DNA of 34,655 nt, from the NCBI GenBank assembly GCA_943327105.2, contig CALPVV020000015.1:1-34655 (forward strand), given 5' to 3'. Of the stretch, positions 27,096-34,655 are shown piece after piece. The position numbers and the translations under genes were made by a program. A model generated the notes under the pieces. That model made no database searches, had not been told where the DNA came from, and saw only the letters and a list, made by a program, of their open reading frames with translations. Origin of the DNA: Nitrosovibrio sp. Nv4 (GTDB lineage Bacteria > Bdellovibrionota > UBA1018 > CAIMNF01). Positions within the stretch are counted from its first letter, which is position 1, and each line of letters starts with the position of its first letter.

Positions 27096-27344
27096 ATGAA
27101 AAAAGAGCAAGGATGTTCTGCTGTCATGTCTGCGCCTACTGAGGCGTCTGGAAACGATGTTTTGAACGAAGTAGTTCAAATGACTGGACTTCCTGCCGAT
27201 TACCTTCACGCCGAGATCAACTCTTTTTTGGGTACCGGCTGCGAAGACGTCAAAGATTTGTCGCTCGATCAGCTTCGTAGTGTGCTGCTTAACTATCTGG
27301 ATACAATAAATGATCAGATGACGCAGGAGCAAATAAAGCATTAG
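27096..27344 (+). CDS. Small uncharacterised protein upstream of clpP
   Basis: 82 aa from ATG 27096 preceded by gggagaaagt; acidic, helical, two Cys. The ORF track opens at 27051. Confidence 0.6.
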   Translation: MKKEQGCSAVMSAPTEASGNDVLNEVVQMTGLPADYLHAEINSFLGTGCEDVKDLSLDQLRSVLLNYLDTINDQMTQEQIKH

Positions 27345-27430
27345 CTTTTTAATTACTTGAGTGCTGGTTTAAAATGTCCGATAGGGGCGTATAGGGATTT
27401 ACAGACGCAACGAAGGAGAGAAGAACCATA

Positions 27431-28114
27431 ATGAGCACTCATATCGCAAGACCGAAAATTCCAGCAGATTTAATCAGACCAGACATCGTTGGCTTTAACT
27501 CTGATCTTTCTCTTTCGCCGATGGGATATATTCCTAATCCGATCGTGGTTGAGCAAACTGCACGCGGTGAAAGACAATACGATATTTATTCCCGACTACT
27601 GATTGATCGAATTATTTTTCTCGGTACCGAAGTGAATGACGTGGTTGCCAATCTTCTCATCGCACAGATGTTTTTCCTTGAATCGAATGATCCTGATAAA
27701 GACATTCACTTTTACATCAATTCACCAGGTGGTTCCGTTTACGCGGGCTTGGGAATTTACGACATCATGAATTTCATTCAGTGTGATGTTTCTACTTATT
27801 GTATCGGCATGGCAGCAAGTATGGGTGCGTTCCTTCTCTCCGCCGGAGCAAAAGGAAAACGCTACAGTCTTCCAAGTGCTCGAATCATGATTCACCAACC
27901 ATTGGGTGGTGCGCGCGGACAAGCATCTGATATCGAGATTCAAGCTAAAGAAATTCTTTATCTAAAGAGCCAGCTGAATGAATCTCTTGCCCGTCACACT
28001 GGCAAGAGCATTGAACAAATTTCAAAAGACACCGATCGTGACAATTATCTCTCTGCTCGTGAAGCAGTGGAATACGGTCTGATCGACAAAGTGGTAGAGA
28101 AAAGAGGTAAGTAA
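27431..28114 (+). CDS. clpP: ATP-dependent Clp protease proteolytic subunit
   Basis: Catalytic Ser [22 protein letters not shown], His [11 protein letters not shown]; ggagagaag RBS. Confidence 0.97.
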   Translation: MSTHIARPKIPADLIRPDIVGFNSDLSLSPMGYIPNPIVVEQTARGERQYDIYSRLLIDRIIFLGTEVNDVVANLLIAQMFFLESNDPDKDIHFYINSPGGSVYAGLGIYDIMNFIQCDVSTYCIGMAASMGAFLLSAGAKGKRYSLPSARIMIHQPLGGARGQASDIEIQAKEILYLKSQLNESLARHTGKSIEQISKDTDRDNYLSAREAVEYGLIDKVVEKRGK

Positions 28115-28116
28115 GA

Positions 28117-29412
28117 ATGGATACACCTAAGTACGGTAACAGCATGGGCAATCTGACCTGCTCTTTCTGCGGCAAGAACCAGCGTGAAGTGAAGAAACTG
28201 ATCGCGGGTCCGAGTGTTTATATTTGTGATGAATGTATTGATCTTTGTAACGATATCATTCGTGAAGAAGGTCAAAAGGCTGGAATTTCGGCATCAGGCG
28301 CTCCTTCAGCTTCTGGTGGAATTCAAAATCTTCCGAAACCCGCTGAAATCAAGTCATTCCTTGATGAGCACGTAATCGGTCAAGATAAGGCCAAACGCAT
28401 TCTTTCGGTTGCGGTTTATAACCACTACAAGCGTATTCAACACCAGGCAACCCTTAAAAAAGGTGAGAAGGGCAATGTTGAACTTGCGAAGAGTAACATT
28501 CTTCTAGTGGGTCCGACTGGTTCAGGTAAAACCCTGTTGGCCGAGTCGCTTGCACGCATCTTGAACGTACCGTTCGCAATTGCTGATGCAACTACTCTGA
28601 CTGAAGCGGGCTACGTGGGTGAAGATGTTGAGAACATCGTTCTAAACCTTCTTCAAGCGGCGGAAAACAACGTTGAAAAAGCTCAGCGCGGTATCATCTA
28701 TATCGACGAGATCGATAAGATTTCCCGCAAGAGTGAAAACCCTTCCATTACCCGTGATGTCAGCGGTGAAGGTGTTCAGCAAGCACTTTTGAAATTGATG
28801 GAAGGTACAGTGGCGAATATTCCTCCTAAGGGCGGAAGAAAGCATCCTCAACAGGAATTCATTCAAGTGGATACCCGCAATATTCTTTTCATCGTGGGTG
28901 GAGCCTTCGTAGGTCTTGATCGAATCGTTTCTCAGCGTAAAGGCAAGAAATCGATCGGAATCAGCGCAAACATCCAGTCGAAAGAAGATTCAACTCTTTC
29001 AAAATTGTTTGCTCAGTCTGAGCCTGAAGATTTGGTTCGCTTTGGTATGATTCCAGAGTTCATCGGCCGTGTTCCAGTGATTGCAACACTCGGTGAGTTG
29101 GATGAAGAAACATTGGTGAACATTTTGACTCAACCTAAAAACGCGTTGACCAAGCAGTATGCAAAACTTCTTGATTATGATGGTGTTCAACTTGAATTTG
29201 AACAAGAAGCTCTCGTTGCAATTGCTCAACAGGCAATCAAGCGTAACACTGGTGCTCGTGGACTTCGTGCAATCATCGAGCAAACCATGCTTGATGTGAT
29301 GTATGATTTGCCAAGTGATCCGACAATTCGTAAGTGCGTAGTTACTCGCGATACGATTGAAAAGGGTGAAAAGCCGGTATTGATTCACGGTGAGAAGCGC
29401 GAGACCGCTTAA
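28117..29412 (+). CDS. clpX: ATP-dependent Clp protease ATP-binding subunit ClpX
   Basis: Zn finger CSFCGKNQ...CDECIDLC; Walker [40 protein letters not shown]. Confidence 0.98.
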   Translation: MDTPKYGNSMGNLTCSFCGKNQREVKKLIAGPSVYICDECIDLCNDIIREEGQKAGISASGAPSASGGIQNLPKPAEIKSFLDEHVIGQDKAKRILSVAVYNHYKRIQHQATLKKGEKGNVELAKSNILLVGPTGSGKTLLAESLARILNVPFAIADATTLTEAGYVGEDVENIVLNLLQAAENNVEKAQRGIIYIDEIDKISRKSENPSITRDVSGEGVQQALLKLMEGTVANIPPKGGRKHPQQEFIQVDTRNILFIVGGAFVGLDRIVSQRKGKKSIGISANIQSKEDSTLSKLFAQSEPEDLVRFGMIPEFIGRVPVIATLGELDEETLVNILTQPKNALTKQYAKLLDYDGVQLEFEQEALVAIAQQAIKRNTGARGLRAIIEQTMLDVMYDLPSDPTIRKCVVTRDTIEKGEKPVLIHGEKRETA

Positions 29413-29433
29413 ATAGTCTGAAATAAAGAATTT

Positions 29434-29470
29434 AAAAGGGCTGGGACCATTGGTTCCGGCCCTTTTTTGT
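29434..29470 (+). terminator. Intrinsic terminator downstream of clpX
   Basis: aaaagggc tgggacc att ggttccg gcccttttttgt: long stem (AAAAGGGC/GCCCTTTT plus inner GGGACC/GGTTCC) followed by a T run. Confidence 0.9.
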
Positions 29471-29612
29471 TGGAGTAACCTACATCGTTGGTTTCGACTG
29501 TAGGTAAAACCACACGAAATTTGATGTGCGATCGGTTTCAAGTCTACTGTATTCGTTTCGGTCTTGGCACTACGCTTGCTCATAGCCTGCCGAACCAACA
29601 GGAGGTTATGAA

Positions 29613-30569
29613 ATGAAATCGCTATTTATAAATTCATTATTCAGTCTTATTTTTTTTGCGGGAACAGCCAATGCGTATCCAGATCTGATGCAGCCGGTGG
29701 GGACGAGTGGTCTTCCATTAAAAGTCTTCAAAGATCACGATCGATCTGATCTTTTTTGGTATATTCCGATTTCGGTTGAACCGTGGACTCGTGACAGCAC
29801 CTATCGCTCGGCGCTTTTTAAAGATGAAAATAATCGAGCATTGAGTTTCGTTTTTCGTGGCCAGCCAAGTGTTGAAGAAAGCATGATTCGCGAGGTTGCC
29901 AAAGGCCAAAAGGTTCCGGTTGCAAATTTCACCCCGATTTTTCTGGAGTATTCTAAAGACTTCACCTGCCAAAACATCTACGCAGGTGATCCGAATGTCA
30001 CATGGCTTTTTCCCAACCAGATCGGAAATTATCTTGAAATGGTTCCAGTTTCCATTCGTGTGAAAAACGATCCTGAGCTAGTCAATGAGGTTTTTAATCT
30101 GATCAATGGTGGAGGTTTGGCTTGCACGGTTTCGGTTGGATTCAAGGCATATTCAATGGCTTATAAGGCACACTACAACTTTGACCTGAACCAGGTTTAT
30201 TCCCGATTTGAATCCTCTGCTCATGCAGAAGGTTTTTGGTGGGAAATTGATCTGCACACTGTTTTGCAAAGTATGAGGCAAGAGGGTGCATTCGATTTTC
30301 ACTTGGATGAAGATACAACAATACCTACCAGTGTATTGGATCAAAAAATGGCGGCGGCATTTGAAGATCTTGAACGTAATGTGATTACGCTTTTGTTTAC
30401 GCCGGCAATGAAACTTCCAAACGGAAGCCTACCAGATCGAGGTAAAGCATTCAGTCTACGCGCTGATTACATCCGTTCAGAGCAAAACTCCCACTTCCTG
30501 TTAAAACTTTCTTCCGACAAGGTAACCGTTAAAAACAGCCAAATTGGAATCCGTTTGGGGGTTAAATAA
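29613..30569 (+). CDS. Exported protein of unknown function, cassette gene 1
   Basis: 318 aa; signal peptide MKSLFINSLFSLIFFAGTANA; consensus-strength aggagg RBS upstream; motif SDLFWYIPISV. Confidence 0.8.
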   Translation: MKSLFINSLFSLIFFAGTANAYPDLMQPVGTSGLPLKVFKDHDRSDLFWYIPISVEPWTRDSTYRSALFKDENNRALSFVFRGQPSVEESMIREVAKGQKVPVANFTPIFLEYSKDFTCQNIYAGDPNVTWLFPNQIGNYLEMVPVSIRVKNDPELVNEVFNLINGGGLACTVSVGFKAYSMAYKAHYNFDLNQVYSRFESSAHAEGFWWEIDLHTVLQSMRQEGAFDFHLDEDTTIPTSVLDQKMAAAFEDLERNVITLLFTPAMKLPNGSLPDRGKAFSLRADYIRSEQNSHFLLKLSSDKVTVKNSQIGIRLGVK

Positions 30570-30570
30570 T

Positions 30571-31470
30571 ATGAAGATCAGTCAATTGTTTCTGATTCTT
30601 TTCATGAGCTCGATTCCAACTATTGGGTTCGCTCAAGTGCCGGTTGGATTCAACCCTCCCGAGTTGAATGATGCTTTCAATGTTGGCCGAGTGGTGGTGT
30701 TTCCAACGGTAAAACATACGGTCTGGTATTCTCCAACGGCGTTTTCCTCTGAATTTAAATGTTTCAGCGGAACTTCTTCGAAGGTGTGTGCTTTAAAAGT
30801 TTTTAATTATTTATCAGATGAGGAATTCAATTCACTAAAAAAAATTCCGTCGTCAGACCAATCAATGACTTATTTCCGAGACATCGAGGTAGGTGTGGTC
30901 AGTGAAATTGATGAACAGATGACTGTGCCTGACGCATTACAAAGCACTCCACCAATGTTGATGAAGACATTGGCTATGAGTAATGATTTTCAATATGCGC
31001 AAGCGATGTCACGAGTGAGTGGAACTGATGCTTATCGATTGCAGCTTCAATATGAAAACGAAGGGTTGGGTTTCTTCCGTAGTACTTTTCGTGTTAGCGG
31101 TGAATGGACAGAAGATTATATTTCTATAGATAACACATCGAAAATGGTCTCAGTTTTAAAAGAGTTGTCTGTTGAACCGAGGAGTTTGCCGGAGATTCGT
31201 AAAAAAATCATTCAGGCGATCAAGGCAAGTCCTATGAAGTTGAAGAATTTTTCGAATGAAGAAGCCGTGATTCTGGCTTATCGCCAGATTGTGGTGAAAA
31301 TGCTTGGCAAGAAGGGTGACGGTAGATACGTCGTTTCTGCCGGTGAGATCGACAAGATCGGTTCGAGTTTCCTCGTGGTAAATGAAAGTCAACCCATGGC
31401 GCTGAAGTGTACAGCTGAGTTGGTTCTCAAAAAAGGTGCGGCAGCTGTCACGCGATGTGAAAAGGAGTAG
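30571..31470 (+). CDS. Exported protein of unknown function, cassette gene 2
   Basis: ATG 30571 right after the TAA of gene 1; signal peptide MKISQLFLILFMSSIPTIGFAQ; motif VKHTVWYSPTAF. The ORF track opens at 30544. Confidence 0.8.
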   Translation: MKISQLFLILFMSSIPTIGFAQVPVGFNPPELNDAFNVGRVVVFPTVKHTVWYSPTAFSSEFKCFSGTSSKVCALKVFNYLSDEEFNSLKKIPSSDQSMTYFRDIEVGVVSEIDEQMTVPDALQSTPPMLMKTLAMSNDFQYAQAMSRVSGTDAYRLQLQYENEGLGFFRSTFRVSGEWTEDYISIDNTSKMVSVLKELSVEPRSLPEIRKKIIQAIKASPMKLKNFSNEEAVILAYRQIVVKMLGKKGDGRYVVSAGEIDKIGSSFLVVNESQPMALKCTAELVLKKGAAAVTRCEKE

Positions 31471-31473
31471 TCG

Positions 31474-31806
31474 ATGAAAAGGCGGATTTGGAAGTCTTTA
31501 TTATTGATGCTTATCACGATTGCATCTGGATGCGGAAACGATACAGAACACTCTACAGCGCAGGATTCGAAGTCTGAAGATGATGTTTGGATACAATGTA
31601 AATCTCGGTTTGAGGCAATATCTTGTCTTCGCTCATTAAGTGACGAAAAAAAGAAGCAATTGATGGGCACTTTCAAGGCTTATGATCAAGTGGGTGAGTG
31701 GCCAATCGAACTGATGGATTCCTCATCGTTTGTTCGACGCTATCAAATCACTGCAAATCAACGAAAATGTATAGAAAATACAATGTGTAGAAGGGTTTCG
31801 AAATGA
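31474..31806 (+). CDS. Putative small lipoprotein, cassette gene 3
   Basis: 110 aa; MKRRIWKSLLLMLITIASGC resembles a lipoprotein signal peptide; ATGA overlap with gene 4. Confidence 0.7.
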   Translation: MKRRIWKSLLLMLITIASGCGNDTEHSTAQDSKSEDDVWIQCKSRFEAISCLRSLSDEKKKQLMGTFKAYDQVGEWPIELMDSSSFVRRYQITANQRKCIENTMCRRVSK

Positions 31807-32534
31807 AGTGGTTTATTGGATTAGGATTATTGTTTACTCAAGTGGTCATGGCGCAAGTCAATTTGGATCAACCAATTACTACCGGCCGAAGTGATAAGTT
31901 GTTCATCTCTACGGAAGATCCGACGGTGGCTTATTATTTTCCGGTGGCTTTGGTTCGCCAGAATGATGCTGTTTTTTTAGACCGAGATCAAAATTCAGCT
32001 GTTGCAACCTTCAATGCGTCTTTTTCACCGACAGATTTGTCGAGGGTCACTCAGGAGTTGCTGAATTCGGATCATGCAAAAATGAAAATCCGGCTGTTTA
32101 GGCCGCTTTCCTATCAGGTTGAGCCAGGCGTCGATATCTCACCGTATTTTCGTCCTAGTATCACAATTATGAATGACCTGAACTTCGACGGCAGTACACA
32201 GTTTTCATTGATCGTTGATTCAAGACACCGACTGTTTCGTAAGAAATCTACTGGGTTGGAGTTATTCAATACACTTTTTGGTGATACCGATGCCGATAAC
32301 GTTGCGATCATCCGGTATGAGATGGCAGCTCAATCACTCGGCCAGCCAGTCCGATTAAGAACGGCTGTTTCGGTGCTTGTAGGAAAAGCAAGAAGCTCAA
32401 ATGCCGTGCGCGCGCAAGAGTCTACCGGTTTTATGGTTGGGGGTAATGCTCCTGTAATCATGGAAGATTCGATGACCGGTTGTTGGAATCGAGTAGAGGT
32501 TGGTCAGTTTTGTATTAAGAAAGTGGAAAACTAA
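31803..32534 (+). CDS. Exported protein of unknown function, cassette gene 4
   Basis: 243 aa; signal peptide MKWFIGLGLLFTQVVMAQ; motif DPTVAYYFPVAL, similar placement to genes 1 and 2. Confidence 0.8.
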   Translation: MKWFIGLGLLFTQVVMAQVNLDQPITTGRSDKLFISTEDPTVAYYFPVALVRQNDAVFLDRDQNSAVATFNASFSPTDLSRVTQELLNSDHAKMKIRLFRPLSYQVEPGVDISPYFRPSITIMNDLNFDGSTQFSLIVDSRHRLFRKKSTGLELFNTLFGDTDADNVAIIRYEMAAQSLGQPVRLRTAVSVLVGKARSSNAVRAQESTGFMVGGNAPVIMEDSMTGCWNRVEVGQFCIKKVEN

Positions 32535-32597
32535 TTTGAAGATCAGTTTTCAGTTACTTCGATTTAACCGAGCAGAATTCTGGGGAATTTTTGCCCG

Positions 32598-32624
32598 ACG
32601 TCAAAGAAGTGACGTGTTTTTTTT
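32598..32624 (+). terminator. Intrinsic terminator downstream of exported-protein cassette
   Basis: acgtca aagaag tgacgt g tttttttt: 6-bp perfect stem followed by 8 T. Confidence 0.75.
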
Positions 32625-32625
32625 G

Positions 32626-32647
32626 TTGTAAAAATATATTTTTACAA
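32626..32647. promoter_or_regulatory. Perfect 22-bp palindrome upstream of lon
   Basis: TTGTAAAAATA|TATTTTTACAA, exact self-complementarity, 54 bp before the lon start codon. Confidence 0.6.
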
Positions 32648-32701
32648 AGCACCCACAAGCCCTTCCGAATATGTAAAATGAAACTTGGAAGGAGCTTCTT
32701 A

Positions 32702-34655
32702 ATGAGCAAGCCCAGCAAAACAGAAAAAATGGTCGTACCAGTCCTCCCGCTTCGTGAGGTAATCGTGTTTCCACACATGGTGGTGCCTCTTTTCGTAGGA
32801 AGAGAGAAATCCATCCATGCACTCGAGGAGTGTGTGGAAAAGAAAAAGGAACTGTTTCTCGTTGCACAAAAACAAGCAACAACAGTGAACCCTACCGATA
32901 AGGATATTTATCAAATCGGTACTCTTGGGACCATTCTTCAGATTCTTCGCCTTCCGGATAATACTGTTAAGGTTTTGATCGAAGGTAAGCGTCGCGCAAA
33001 AATGATCAAGTTCATCGACGGCGAACAAATGGTTGAAGCCGAAGTTGAAGTGGTGAATGAAGCGGCTGACAAAGTGAATGTTGAAACAGAAGCACTGGTT
33101 CGTTCACTGAAAGCTACTTTTGAAAATTACGTAAAACTGAACAAACGCATCCCGCCAGAGATGCTCATGAGCGTGAATGGAATCGAAGACCCTTCTCGCC
33201 TTGGTGATGTGGTTGTGGCTCACTTGAATCTTCGTTTTGAAGATAAACAAGGTGTGCTTGAGATTACTGACCCGATGAAGCGACTTGAGCGCTTGCTTGA
33301 GTTAATGCAAGGCGAGATCGAGATTCTTCAAGTTGAACGTCGCATTCGTACCCGCGTGAAGAAGCAGATGGAAAAGTCCCAAAAGGAATACTATCTGAAC
33401 GAGCAGATGCAGGCGATTCAGAAAGAACTTGGCGAGAAGGATGAATTCAAAGCCGAGATTCTTGCGATTGAAAAGCAGATCAAATCCAAGCCGATGAGCA
33501 AAGAGGCTAAGGAAAAAGCGATCAAAGAATTGAAGAAGTTGAAAATGATGTCACCAATGAGCGCGGAAGCGACAGTGGTGCGCAACTATATCGACTGGCT
33601 CATTACTCTTCCTTGGGGCGAATTCACTGAAGACAGTCATGACCTGAAGGTTGCTGAAGATGTCTTGAATGAAGATCACTACGGTCTTGATGAAGTGAAA
33701 GAGCGTTTGCTTGAGTATCTTGCGGTTCGTACCCTGACTGAGAACTCCAAAGGGCAAATCATTTGTTTCCTTGGGCCTCCAGGCGTAGGTAAGACTTCAT
33801 TGGCTAAATCAATTGCAAAAGCACTCAACAAGAAGTTCGTCAGAGCTTCCATGGGTGGGGTGAGAGATGAAGCTGAGATCCGCGGTCACCGTCGTACCTA
33901 TGTCGGCGCGCTTCCAGGTAAAGTGATTCAATCGCTCAAGAAAGCTGGTTCTTCGAACCCGGTATTCTTGCTCGATGAAGTCGATAAGATGAGCATGGAC
34001 TTCCGTGGTGACCCTTCTTCAGCGTTGCTTGAAGTATTGGACCCGGAACAGAATGCGACTTTCGGCGACCACTATCTTGAAGTTGATTATGACCTTTCAA
34101 AAGTCATGTTCGTGTTGACGGCGAACTCCTTGAGTGGGGTACCTCGTCCGTTGCTTGACCGTATGGAAGTGATCACGATCTCTGGTTACACCGATATCGA
34201 GAAATTCAACATCGCGAGAAAATACCTTCTTCCGAAACAGATGGAACTTCATGGTTTGAAGGTTGAAGACATTTCTGTCGATGATGAAGCCCTCAAGAAC
34301 CTTGCTGCGCTTTACACTCGTGAAGCCGGCGTGCGTAACCTTGAACGCATCATTTCTACCGTTTGCCGTAAGGTAGCGAAGAAATTAGTCGATGGACGCA
34401 CTGAAGCTGCAAATGCGAAAAAACCAGCTCCTAAAGGTGCGATTCGTGTGAAAGCTGAAGATCTTGAAGACATGCTTGGTGCTCCACGCATTCCGAACAA
34501 GCTCGAAGCCAACAACGAAGTGGGTCTGACCAATGGTCTTGCTTACACCGAAATGGGCGGCGAAATGCTTCAAATCGAAGTGTCGGTTGTTCCAGGTAAA
34601 GGTGCAGTGAAGATCACGGGTAAACTCGGTGATGTGATGCAAGAGTCGGCTTCAA
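32702..34655 (+). CDS. lon: ATP-dependent protease Lon (C-terminus runs off window)
   Basis: Manual translation from ATG 32702 (ggaggag-type RBS ggaaggagc): [38 protein letters not shown]...; Walker [42 protein letters not shown]. Open to the window end, hence absent from the ORF track. Confidence 0.97.
   Translation, partial: MSKPSKTEKMVVPVLPLREVIVFPHMVVPLFVGREKSIHALEECVEKKKELFLVAQKQATTVNPTDKDIYQIGTLGTILQILRLPDNTVKVLIEGKRRAKMIKFIDGEQMVEAEVEVVNEAADKVNVETEALVRSLKATFENYVKLNKRIPPEMLMSVNGIEDPSRLGDVVVAHLNLRFEDKQGVLEITDPMKRLERLLELMQGEIEILQVERRIRTRVKKQMEKSQKEYYLNEQMQAIQKELGEKDEFKAEILAIEKQIKSKPMSKEAKEKAIKELKKLKMMSPMSAEATVVRNYIDWLITLPWGEFTEDSHDLKVAEDVLNEDHYGLDEVKERLLEYLAVRTLTENSKGQIICFLGPPGVGKTSLAKSIAKALNKKFVRASMGGVRDEAEIRGHRRTYVGALPGKVIQSLKKAGSSNPVFLLDEVDKMSMDFRGDPSSALLEVLDPEQNATFGDHYLEVDYDLSKVMFVLTANSLSGVPRPLLDRMEVITISGYTDIEKFNIARKYLLPKQMELHGLKVEDISVDDEALKNLAALYTREAGVRNLERIISTVCRKVAKKLVDGRTEAANAKKPAPKGAIRVKAEDLEDMLGAPRIPNKLEANNEVGLTNGLAYTEMGGEMLQIEVSVVPGKGAVKITGKLGDVMQESAS

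Noticed and set aside
27345-27430. tttaaaatgtccgatag upstream of clpP considered as a sigma28-type promoter
   Set aside because: The -10-like element matches only partly and no properly spaced -35 could be found.
28999-29598. 199-aa minus-strand ORF opposite clpX 3' end and cassette leader
   Set aside because: Most of it is antisense to conserved clpX and it crosses the terminator; Ser/Thr/Cys-rich shadow composition.
29608-29616. ATGAAATGA two-codon mini-ORF before cassette gene 1
   Set aside because: Only 2 nt from the aggagg RBS, too close to initiate well; the in-frame ATG at 29613 has the proper spacing.
32554-34642. Minus-strand ORFs across the right edge (e.g. 32699..33028, 34385..34642)
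   Set aside because: Antisense to lon, which is clearly coding on the plus strand although missing from the ORF track.
1-34655. CRISPR arrays, transposons, integrases, tRNA genes
   Set aside because: No regularly spaced repeats, transposase/integrase motifs or convincing cloverleaf sequences noticed on reading; a tRNAscan/ISfinder run would be needed to exclude them formally.

Overview
The 34.7 kb window is gene-dense chromosomal DNA. My guess, from gene content only, is a Bdellovibrionota/deltaproteobacteria-like genome. I see no mobile elements, CRISPR arrays or tRNAs. Main blocks: (i) agmatinase speB (truncated at the left edge) behind an exported protein; (ii) a large minus-strand heme operon, hemA-hemC(D)-hemB-hemL-HK-RR-hemE-hemN-hemG/Y, with a two-component system inside it; (iii) a plus-strand GT4 / RNase HI / ALDH / degenerate ferredoxin / exported-protein run; (iv) the RNase P RNA gene rnpB, not in the ORF track, with its 3' end antisense to a protein gene; (v) two tandem pseudo-receiver + degenerate HD-GYP paralogues (HD changed to QD, GYP to GFP), the distal one with an apparently leaderless promoter; (vi) a coupled speA-hppD-pepP-dus run ending in an orphan ParS/MbcA-like (DUF2384-like) protein; (vii) clpP-clpX ... 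lon, where the usual clpX-lon adjacency is interrupted by a terminator-bounded cassette of four exported/lipoprotein genes with no recognised family. That cassette is my best candidate for an undescribed system. The lon gene, open at the right edge, is missing from the ORF track and was read by eye. All family calls are by recognition of motifs; no searches were run.
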